From positions 30,569,253 to 30,633,252 of the forward strand of contig OX377203.1 of NCBI GenBank assembly GCA_947396885.1: 64,000 bases of DNA, written 5' to 3'. A model generated the notes under the pieces. That model had not been told where the DNA came from, did not search any database, and saw nothing but the letters and a program-made list of their open reading frames with translations. Each line of letters begins with the position of its first letter. The first letter of the stretch is position 1. The translations under genes were made by a program, and so were the position numbers. Positions 35,753 to 47,700 of this stretch are shown piece by piece. Origin of the DNA: Heligmosomoides polygyrus polygyrus. Lineage: Eukaryota > Nematoda > Chromadorea > Rhabditida > Heligmosomidae.

Positions 35753-38700
35753 ATGAGTCATGGGGAGGGAAAGAACTCGAGCAAAGATTCTAGCGATTTT
35801 GTCGAGAAGTTCGAAGAGATCATTCAGTCGCTCTTCGAGGAATATGGAAGGAGGACGAATTCCGCCAACGCTTTGACAGAGAGCCAGAAGAATATCGCAC
35901 GTGGGCTTCACGAGCTTGCCACTTCTGGAGGACTGAAGTTCGATAGATTGTGAGTACTATTACGGCTTAATTCTTCGCATTTATGTTTTATTCTTTCTAT
36001 CATTTTTTTCGTCAACTTTTTGGCAAGCGTTCAGTTTTTTATGGAAGGATAAGGAGCTTTTAGCAACTTAGCATCTGCTTGTGATTTTACTCATTTGTGG
36101 GGCTATGAAATACGTTTAAATACTTGTCGTCTACAATGTTTGCCCGTGCTTCAAAGCTTGTTTGCAACAAAGCGCTTTTTGGTAAATGGCCAGTGTCAAC
36201 AGAGTGCATTTGGTTGTGCCAAGTTCGATTTATCTCTTCAACAAAGTCTTTTCCTGTCAACTGGACACTAAACCAATGTTGAGTTAAAAGGGTATGTGGG
36301 CGATCCACTGCGCACAGGATCACCTTAATACTCATCGCAGTGAAGTGTTAACTACCTTAATGAGGGGGCTATGGAACTATAGTACGGAACGGCTGCCAAC
36401 ACGAGATGTGCTGGTCATAAACTTAAACTATGGATCCATTTCATCGTTTGGCGGATACCGGTGGACCCCGAGGCAGTTTCGTTAGCTCGTTAGATAATAA
36501 ACTGTGTAACAGCTTCAGCGAGGACTACAACTGTTATGATTTGCCGGTGAGATACCAGCGATTTTTCGAAAAGAGCTTGTTTTCTAGTTTTCTTTTGACT
36601 ATTGCTCTGCTGTTAGTCTAAAGAAGAATGCTTTTTGGTGATTCAAGCTAGTTTAGCTGCGACAACTTTACGTTTAGCACTGTCAGTACTCCTTTCGAAA
36701 ATAGCCAAACTGTTGTAAAATTGTAAAGGATTGTTTTACTAAAATTTCTAGTCATGTTTTCTTGTAAAATACCCACTTTAAATTACAACAAACAACTCTT
36801 CAGGGCGCCAACAGAAAACTGCAAGCTCTGCACGGACTAAGTAGGACGACGAATATAAATCAATACGAATTACTTTAATTAAGGAGCAATGCTAGGTACT
36901 GCTGCCAGAGTCTGAAAGTAGTAGTCTAGTGCTCATTCGGTTGGTGCTTCATTAAAATTTTCACGCCTAGTGCTTCAATTATTTCGTGTTCATAGATGCT
37001 GAAGGCTTCGAGTGCTTGGGGAATAGGTCTCTAAGAGCTTTATAGGTAAGCATACAGTGTGGTTCTAGGAAAGGAAGGAAAGATTTGTGCCACCTACGAG
37101 TTTCTGTCCCTCTAGGGGACATACTATGATCTATAATGTGAAGTATATCAAATTAGTGGAGTGTGAACATCGAACACTTCATAGCTTGAATGGTAGAAGT
37201 CCAGGCATTATTTTTAGCTCTATAAATGTCAGCATACAGTTCCGTTTTATTGAGTGAACTTACTGCGTGAACTTGTAAATACTATCTTACCGTGCTACTT
37301 AGGAAGCCTCGAGTGTATTCTTCAAAAGCTGCTCAATTCGCCCTTTTCCAAGAATCTTTTAACATCATGAACAAAGAGTCAAGTTTGAGTAAGTGGACAT
37401 GATCACAGTATTTTTTCATGAGGTGAATGCATTGTGTCATTGGTGAATTCCGGCCAACCAACGTCCAAGAAGACCTTGGCCCTTCCCTCCCCCTTTAATC
37501 CGTCGTGGATCCTAGGTCCGTATTTCTTGCCGCTTTACTGTGTGTATGTGCTAAGTAGCATTATTGTATCCAGACCTGAAGCAGGGCTTATGCCCGAAAC
37601 GTTGTCACCAATAAACATCAACTTCGAGCTTCAAGCAGTCACATAAATCGAAGAGAGAATATGAAGCTCAGGGAACCATCCATTTTGAACAATTGGTGAA
37701 TTCGTTCAATTATACGACATAGTCATGTAACCTGAGAGACGAGTAACCTTTTGGGGTAGCTGATGTGTTGGTTTAAACTCCCTTCTCAACTCAAACGAAA
37801 ACTGCGAAGTTCTTCAGGCGCTCTAGCCCGGTGCACCACGTACGCTGGCCGAACTTTCCGAGCAAGTAGTTATGTTGTTGTTTTGACGAGTAAGGTTCTC
37901 TAACCGTCTCTACTGACTCGTGAAAGATCCATGACCAGTCTTACGCATATGATGAGTCAAGAAGCGGGGGTGAACACCTTGACGAGGTTGAAAGAGTTAG
38001 ATGATGAACACTCTAGCATGAACAAAATCGTTACATGTCGCGAGAAGCACAGGAGGGAGGGGGAGGGGGAGATGGTGCGGGAACGCGTCGTTGCTCCTGC
38101 CGTATCCGCGGCAGCCAATCAGGCACTGGCTTAGCAGTACAGAGATGGCACATGATTGGCTGCCACGATTATGGTAGGAGCAACGATGCGCACGCCGTCT
38201 TCATGACATGTTCTTAATTTTTTTGCGATCTCATCGTCGTAGCTGCGATATTGCTTTTTCAGCTTCCATCGTATGTGGAGTTCCTTACTGACTGGCCATT
38301 GCATTATGGTATTGAAAATCGGTTATAGGCTAGACCCACAACTCAGTAGTCATCTACTGATTATTCCAGATGTCGATAAAGTGACTAGAAATCAGTGCGA
38401 AGTATGTTCTGTGCCGCTCTGAAGTGCTCTTCTTTGCAACCTTGCTAGCTCATTGCCTGATGGCCTAGTGCTTCACTGGTCTTCTCATTACAGAGCTGCA
38501 GAGACGACTTCGCTTTGTGACACGTTTATCAATGGCTGGGAGTCGACGGGAATAAAATCGGCCGCCGTACAACAACTAATCGCACTCCTTAACCGACCTC
38601 ATGTCCGGGTAGGATGCTTATCTTTCATTTTTCATTTTGAGTCGTTCTTTCTTTTCTATTTGCTTTTTTTTCTCTCACTAGGTTAACCTGGCGCTCGATT

Positions 38701-41700
38701 TGCATTGTGATTGCGGCTTTTGTCTGGCTCTAAAGATGTAGAGATATTAGAGGCCGTTGCATAGTGCAATGTGAGGTTCTTTTTCAATTTTTTTCTGCTA
38801 TACATCTGGCGACAGCTTTGTCCATTCAATTTGTCTTTCTAGCCCAGAGTTGTCCCACTAACCGCCTCTTCTTAGTCCTCCTCAAGTTTTTTTTAAACAT
38901 TAGATTTAGCATTTTTTAGTTACAACTTAGAACGTTTTCCTTCTGCAGGGTTTAATGATCAGCGCCGAGGATATAGTGACGAATAAGTACCTCCCGAAAC
39001 TGCCGGCCATTCCGTTCGAGGTTGATGAAGATGAAGGCATTGTTGTTAAAGTTGTGAGTCCCTAGCACTTATTTTTGCACTATCGATTAGTGATACTTCG
39101 CCTTACCGAACGTTGGTCTTAGGTACGAATCGTGAAAAGGGACGAGACTGTTGGCGCAACGATAAAGAGCGACCGCGGAAAGATCTTCATCGCTCGAGTA
39201 ATAGCAGGTGGTGTGGCGGCTCGAAGTGGCTGCATTCAGGTGCGTCGAAGGATTTTTCTGTTGTTACCCTACTGTTACTATAACATGGCTGGTTTGCAGG
39301 AGGGCGATAGGATTTTGGAGGTAAATAGCCTACCGACGACGCAGCTCTCGGTGGACGATGTGGCGCGTATTTTGAATCGCGTAGATCACGGCACTGTCAC
39401 GCTGAAGTTGGTCCCAGCTGATCTGTCTGCTCGTGCTGACAACGGCGCTCCGCATGTGTACATGCGTGCTCAGGTTGGTTAAGGAAGCTCAAAGTATTCC
39501 ATTTGTCATGAAGGAAACGTCCTGTACTGGTGCGCGTTTATCTGTTCTACCTGTTGACGGCAGGTCTAGCGGAAGGTCTGATTCCCGCTAATGCTTTGTC
39601 TCATAAATAGAAACTGACTAGCCGATACTTTTACCTATTGGGAAATTTATCCATCAACTGTCATTTTTGGGTGATTTTTGCTTCAAGCAAACAAACTCTG
39701 AACAATAGCCCCAACAAAATCAATCGATAATGGCTGTCCGATCGATATGTAAATTTCTTGTGAGGCGTCTTCGCCAGCCAACGTAGTTGCGTTTTTCCCA
39801 CTTTGAGAGGTTAATCATGATCAGCGTTCAATACTCCTTCCCTCTTCACTTTCTGTGGTCCAACTTCACGAATACGTGCGGTGTCACCATCGCATGCTCT
39901 CTTTGTAGTCCTCCAACTTGAGCTAGTTGAAAGCTCCTGCGCTCATTAACACGAAGTGACGGTGCGTGCATCTTCAAAATAATTCTGGGATTTCAGAGGT
40001 CGGTGACAAAATCTTCGTCTTCACTGCAACTAATCAAGATGTTTTAATGCGCTGCAACTCGAGACATAGCGTGTACTCGTAGCAAGTGAAAGTTTAAGAA
40101 CTCGTGTGTAACAGACCTTTTATTGAGATGTGCGGCATCTGTCAACTGGATAGTAGGGTCGCTTGCATGAGGAGTTACAGAGCATAAAATTTACTCGATT
40201 AACTGCTGTGAAGGCGAACTCGAAAATCCTAGAATTACTTCAATAATGAGCTCACGCTCACTTGAGTCAATGAGCGGAGTAGTTTTCAACCCTGTTCATC
40301 TTGAAGCGTTACAAGGAGATCACTCATAGCTGACACCTCATGTAATTGTCAAGTTCGTCTACAGAAAGTGACGTGGGAAGGAGTAAATCTTCCTTCTTTT
40401 GTCCGACGGAACTACGATGGAAGGCGCCTAGAGCACATCGACGATATGTTAGTTCTAGTACCTGTCTACAATAGGTAAGTGTAGTGCAACGAACAGGACG
40501 TGTCTGCTACGTTCACCTTAGAACAGGGCTCGGTCCAGATCAGGTCAACAAGCCTTGTCTGAGAAGCGTAAAATACCGATTTGTCCATCTCATGGCTATG
40601 CATTTCATTGCGAAGGTCAAATGCGCATTGAAAGAGCATTCATTAAACAGAGCGCGTGGAACTTCTTACCACAAGTTGGTAAGCAAAGACCTTCATCCTT
40701 TTCTCTATTTACAGTACGAGTACAACGGCAAGAGCGACGATCGGCATCCGTGTCCAGAGGTGGCGTTATCCTTTAACAAAGGAGATATCCTAGAACTGCT
40801 AGCCTGTAATGATGATCACTGGTGGCAGGTGAGTAGATCTTGTAGAATATTCTCCCCCAAAATTGTTCGAAGAATGATGTCGGATTATCGCGTTTCAGGC
40901 GCGGCGTGTTGGGAACGGAGCTTTCGCCAACTGTGAAGATATCAAAGGTAAGTCTTATTTTCGACACATGTTGTGCTGTGCTGTGCTTCTATAGTATACT
41001 GTGCTCTATGGTATTCTTACAGCATCGTCACGGATAGGTCTGATACCGTCCGAAGCCCTCCAACTGGCAAAGGTCACAGCTGAGCACGATCAGAAGCACG
41101 CAGATGGTCGTGGGTCCAGTAGATCAAAGAGCAATCCTGAGGTAGCTCTTGACGTTTTGATTGGTTTTTCTTTTCAGTGGAGACACGTCTATGTACATAG
41201 CTGTGTCTCTTTGATAGGAAGGATAAAGGATAGCCTACCAGTCACGTCAGAAATTTCATCACAGTAGAGCAAAGCTGTTTGTAGTGAATCGACGTGACAT
41301 ATTTCTTTCCTTTTGAAACGGTTCTTTCAATTTCTGCCGCGGTGCTTAGTGTGGACGTATCTGTGCGCCCTTGATACTAACTGACAACGGCAGCAAAACC
41401 GCAAGTAATCATTGTGGACTAAGGCGGAACACTGAACTATCCTAAGAAAGGAGCTTCCCCTTCCTGGCAGGGAGCGGGCGCGCTACTTATTCGTTCGCTT
41501 TTATAACCCCTCCAATTAGGATAGATTCCGAAACTTGGGTTCCATTTGGGAAAGAGGTCCAAAATGGATTGCCAAATATCATGTTTCAAGCTAACGGCAT
41601 TGTATCACAGTCGATGGAGTGTTCAGTGGTCCGCCTTTGTCCACAATGATCGATGGAGGCGCCGGATGTCGGCTGCACCTGATTCCAGGTTCCTGGTTTG

Positions 41701-44700
41701 GGTTTCCCGCTCTGGCCAACCAGGCCTTCCATCTCTCCGGGCTCGTTGAATAATACCGGACTTGTCTGGAAAGAATAAACACTGAATTGTTGTTCATCGG
41801 TTGGCCATCGATAATCGTTGCATGGGCCAAATATGAATTCAAATCGCCTCCCCGACATCCCATAGGAGTAGAATGCGTGACGCACCTCAAAAGGGGTTGA
41901 TTAGCTCCGTCCTTTATTCTTGATGTTTTAAGTTGATGCTGATATGTAAGCAAATGTTTTGAGGGAAATTCAGACCTGCTGCTTTGCTTAACCTCTGTAT
42001 TTTTTGAGAGTGTTAATGATTTTCATGCATATTCAACCTCATCGGTTAATGCACAGGTCAGGTCAAAGTTTTCCTCCTCCAGAGTTCGGTCTGCCATCGG
42101 TCAAGTTCTTCGTTCTCCTCATTTTTCATTGAGTTATAATACGTTTAAAATGCACGTAGCGGAGTTTATAATTTAATTCATTTTTGTTTGTGGCATTGTT
42201 ACCTCGGTTTCATTGCTAACGTTTCCTTGCCTTTCATTCACTTTGTCACAGACTTCTTGGTTTCACTTTTGGATTAGTTTTATTGATTTCATTGTGTATC
42301 GGGGTCGACACTCTTGAATGAACAAGCCTCATGAAGAAAACAAAAAATGGAACAACAGGGAAACAAAATGAACATAAGCCTATGAGCATATGTTTTTGAC
42401 CAGATTTTAACCTGTTTCCCTGTTTGGGTTGGGGAGCATTGTATTTTTTCACAAATCTGCATATTTTCTGGCATTGTTCCACGATTCCTCTCACACTTTT
42501 CTTCCACTTTTCTTTTGCTCTTTTTTTATTTTCTTTGCTTTTTCTGTTTATTTATGAACTAGCTGTTTTAGGCAGAACACCTGATTTACGAATCCGTGTG
42601 CCGCGTCACTCCACGAAGTGAATCAAGAAGGCTGATTGTGCTGCTGGGACCACCTGGCGTTGGGAGGTATCATAATATGCAGTCAAAACTTCTATTCGAT
42701 GACTCAGTTTGTTCTCCTTTAGCTGTTTCCAGAAACATAAGCGCTCGTAAGGATGTTTGGTTACAATTATAACTCTGGCGCCGAATGGGATTCGAACCTG
42801 TAGCCTTTGATATTAGGACAGGATAGTTGTCCATTGCTCCACAGCGGTTTTTATCAATAGAATCACCCATGTATTCGAGAAACTAGACCTGTCAGCACTC
42901 ACTCGTGATGTCGGGATGGGGCTGCTGTTCATATCAGCATGGAACCGGTTAAAGTGGAGGCCTTCATAGAAGTTGGCTCGAGTCCCGCCTGGTGGTAGGA
43001 TTTGTCGCAGCACTGTATTCTTGTGCGAATTTACAACCTCCATTCAAACGCGAGTGGGCTGGTAGGGCAGTCAGAGGAGACACGGGCTCTCGCATAAACC
43101 GCAAGTCATGGGTCAAGCTTCGAGTCTGGCCCAATCCAACCAAGATTTCGGTCTCTCCGAGCTCCACAAAGCTGATGGTTAACACGGTCTTTATACATAT
43201 TTCTGCATTTAGATTTGGTAGCTTTTGCAAAAAAAACATTTGCTCAGGAACGAGATGAAGCGTCGGCTGTTGGCGCGATTTCCGCAACGGTTCTCCACTA
43301 CCATTCCTCATACCACGAGAGCAAGGAGGTAAGCTTTAGTTGGATTCTTACCAGTAAATGTGTTCAGCTTTCCATGAAACTTCGGGAAGAGACCTATGCC
43401 ATTTGAAAGAGCTTGAAACACTGATCACAAATATACCCTCCAAATTTGCTGAGTGGTTCTCCTAAACGAGTACTGGCCAGTGAAATTTCGAGTTGTCGAG
43501 TGCATGCGGCCTGCGCTGATGAAGCGATGGGCCGGAGCGTTGCGTAATCAAATGGTCGGCAGGTGCGGCGGCGGTGCAGTGGTAGTGTTCACGTCTTGCA
43601 GGAAGAGGGTGACAGGTTTGGTCCCCATTGAGGCTGGTGTTTTTGCATTTGCTGACTTGTCGTCAGAGACGGCCTTTATCCTCAGTTCCATCAAATTTTT
43701 GAACAAACGCCTGCAACAACTATCATATACCTTTTCCAAGCTTATTGAAGCGAACGATAACAAATTTTGAATATCACAGTAAGTCAAAATCTGATACTAG
43801 ACTCGTGATCAGTGCCACATTGCCAAAAGTTTGAGCGAGATTGGTGCTTACCTCATGACCCTCACTTATTCATATCTACTTTAGCCTGCCATAGGAGGGC
43901 GGAAGTTACTAAAAAAATGCCAGATTAGTGATAAGCGTCCCAAATAGGTAGGTTAAGGTGTGTATATGAATTAATGAGGGTGATGAGGTCATAAGCACCA
44001 ATTTCGCCCATACTTTGTACATGTGGGTTATTTTGGGCGCTGATTAGGGGTCTAACATTAGATTTAGACTTACCATAGTGATAATCAAATTTGCTATCAT
44101 TCTTCGAAGAGCTCGGAAGAGGTATATGCTGGTTGTTGCCAGGCGGTTGTTCAAAAATGTATTGGAAATGAGGATATAGGGTGTCTCTGAGGATAAGTCA
44201 GAAAATACAAAAACACCAGCACCGATGGGGACCAAACCTGTCACCGCCTTCTAGCAAGCCGAGAACGCAACCACTGCACCGCCGCCGCAACTCACGATCT
44301 TGCTAATAGCTGCGCTGATTACGCCACGCTCCACCCATCGCTTCATCAGCGCAGGCTACATGCAGCCGACCACTCGAACTTCGTCGTCCAGTACTCGCTT
44401 AGGAGATCCATTTAGCAAATTTGGAGGGTATATTTGTGATCAGCGTTTCAAGCTCTTTCAAAAGGCCTAGGCCTCTTCCCGAAGTTCCATGGAAAGCTGA
44501 ATACATCTATTCTCTTCCACTGGTATTCCACACCCTGGGCATACCAGTGAAAGAGGCTAGACACAGCTCCCATTGAGTAGCTGCCAAGGGAGAATTGAGT
44601 ACTTTGCAAAAAAAGGCTTTCAACAGGCCTGGAGAAGCAGAAGGTGTTGACTATTATTTCGTCGAGAGGCCAGTGATGGAGAAGATGATCTTCTCGGGGC

Positions 44701-47700
44701 AGATGCTAGAATTTGGAGAGTATAGAGGTATGCAATGTGTTTCAGCCGCGAGTGCTGGCTTGATTTGCTTTGTTTGCATTGTTTCTGCCCGAAAGTTGTG
44801 CACTTCAACGGCTTACTTGCAGGAAATTTATACGGAACAGCTTTATGCTCAGTGCGTGACGCAAAGAATCGCGGCACGCCGCTCATCACTCCGCACCCGC
44901 TGGCCCTGCAGTTGTTGCGGACTTCGGAATTTATGCCATTCATCATCTTCGTACAACCACCGGACAAGGCTGCTTTCAAGGTATGTGAGACTACAAACAC
45001 TGATGCAGTGAAGATACCAAAGCATTTGCGATTTAGTTATAGGCGGTTCGCCTCGATATGCTGGTTCGGGAAAGTTTTTTTTTTTCGTAGTCTTTCTCCC
45101 AAGTTGCATTTACAGCTTGCCAGCGTGACGGCTTTTTTGTGGTAGGTTTTGGAGCCCATGCGCCACCATACAACGGCTAATCGTCACAACAATAAGCGGA
45201 GTCTTACGCCGTATGCTAGTCTTCTATTCTCTATGACAGTTCTGTTAGAAGTACGCTGGGCTGACGGTCAAGAGGTCACCTTACATACCACTAAGTGTCT
45301 GCTTGTAAACTCCTTGTAAACTCTCGATGACACACAGCTGTTACTCTGTTTTCGGATACACAGAAAGCGCAATGCAATGGGACGGTGCGGATTTTCTCAT
45401 AAACTGGTTTCGGTTAGATTCCGTCTCCTCCAATGCCTTCCCTCGGGGGGGGGGGGGGGGGGGGACCAAGCAGTATTTATTCACCTTTGCACTTGTGACA
45501 GTAGCTGTCTCTCTCCGCTTATACCTTAAATACGCGTCCGAAGAACCTACACGATATGGGGGTGAAACCTAATACTGATTTAGTGATTACTAAGGAGACC
45601 GACGGAGAGGTTAAGACAACCTCAGCTTTTAATCTGATTGCCAGCAGCCTGTCGTCGTTGCGGCCTATCATAACCGACATTGATCGGTTGACGGTCATTC
45701 TTGTTTCGTTTTGTAATTTAGTTCAACAGGAACTCTATTCACCTGATTCCGCCCTTAAGCGGTCGACTACGTTGAAATTCCATAAGTTCGAGCAAATTTG
45801 ATCGCTTGACCAATCCTATAGACGGGTACCCTACTGTATACATATAAAGGAGTAGTATGTATGTGCGCTGTTTCAGTCCGTCCATCCGTCATAACTGGGG
45901 TGGGATCACGGTACTCAACGATTGATGGCGATCGGCAGCGGACTGAAACTTTAGTCCTGGGGTTGCTGAACACGAATTTGAGGCTCGTTTGCGAAGTATC
46001 GATCGCCATCAATCGATATTGATTAAATTGTCGATTTTTGTGGATGTCATTCAGGTTGTCCGAAACTTCAGGCCGCCTGGGGTAATCGAGGTCGCTGAAG
46101 GGTAGTCGATGAATGTTTTGTATTTGTAGTCTCTATAAGCATTTTAATATCATCGCGCGGTTATAATGAAATGATGGTTCTCTGAACATTTCATAGCATT
46201 TAAAAACGTTGGATTTTTTTCAGCGTGCCGTCACTATATTAGCGGAACAATTTCGTGTAGATTTGTAGTTGGTGGGCTCAATCCTGAGTAGAATTAATTA
46301 TCTCTAGGATAGCAGCCTCTCTTCGTGACCCTTTCTAACTTGCCCCACTCGACATAGTAAAGGTGTTCTTCCCGCGTAACTATGACATAGAAGGCAGCTA
46401 CAGTTGATGATGAGAAGCTACTTCTACGGCGAAACCACCAGTGCGGCCGACAGGCGGCTCTGATGGATGGTTATACATATAATATTAGGTTGTCCCATAA
46501 GTCCCCTCGTTTTTTCAACGATTCATTGCGGATTTCGTCGGCGGTCTATTGCATAGCGCTATACAGCTTTCGAAAGAGACTGATTTGCTCTATCTGAACA
46601 TATATTGCATTTCCATTTCATCTTTTCATCCTGAATTTTGTCAATTTTTAGGTCATTAAAGTGAAAAGTGGAAAAGTGGCCATCTGCGCAGTTGCTTCTT
46701 TCGTTTATGTTTGGGATTTTTTTGCGCAGCTTTTCATAGCATTCGGAAGGCAATGTGCTGTACTACAAGAATACGTGTTCGTCCTATTTGCTCATTTGTC
46801 CTTTATTGATTTTTAGGTCATCAAATTGGGACGTCCGACTTTTCCGTCCGAACTTTTACCGACAGCTCTATTCTGTGGTTGGGCTTTTTTGCTAGGTGTT
46901 ATATGACGTTCGGAAGAGGATGTCTTGCTCAATAAGAATTTGTGTCGCGTTTATTAGCTCTTGCTGATTTCTGTTGAATATCAGCAACTGAACAAGGAGA
47001 AGGAGTTGTTGGTGAAGACGATTGTTCTCTTTTTGGAATTTTGGTGATATTCGACAGAAATCAGCATGAGCCAATAAACGCGACACAAATTCTTATAGAG
47101 CAAGACATTCTCTTTCGAACGACATATAGCACCGAGCAAAAAAGTCCTACCACAGAGCAGGAGCTGTCGGTAGAAATAAATCTTCTCCTTCGGACTTTCC
47201 AATTTGATGGCCTAAAAAGCAATAGAGTACAAGTGAACAAATGGGACTAACACGTGTTCTTGAAGTGAACAAATGGGACTAATACGTTTCACGTGTTCTG
47301 ACAAAAGGAATGCAATAAATGCTCTGATAGAGCAAACTATTTTCTTTCGAAAGCTATAGCGCTATGTAAGAGACCGCCGGCGAAATCCGCAATGAATCGT
47401 TGAAAAAAACGGCGAGGATATATGGAACAACCTAATATTAACCTATTGAGCGGGCCGCATGGTACCGCAGTCGGAGGAAACGCCAGCTGTCGCCTTTCCT
47501 CGGAATTGAGATTCTTGGTTCGGGTTTTCCACTCTGGCCAACCTCGCCTTATATCACTCTAAGGTCGATGAAATGTTACAAGGCTTGTACAGCTATATAG
47601 GAGTTGTTTGCGCTAATAATGCGGTGATTCAGTGGATGTAAGAGCGAGTATATGAGGTGAGGCGCGTAAGCTCAGCTGGTCTGCGTACAAATTGAGCAAG

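Noticed and set aside
42776..42850. tRNA gene
   Set aside because: The B box is perfect, but the acceptor stem does not pair and no good anticodon arm is present; SINE-like instead.
46892..47250. Paired frames with identical INATQILIEQDILFRT peptide
   Set aside because: They arise from the palindrome of the giant fold-back element.
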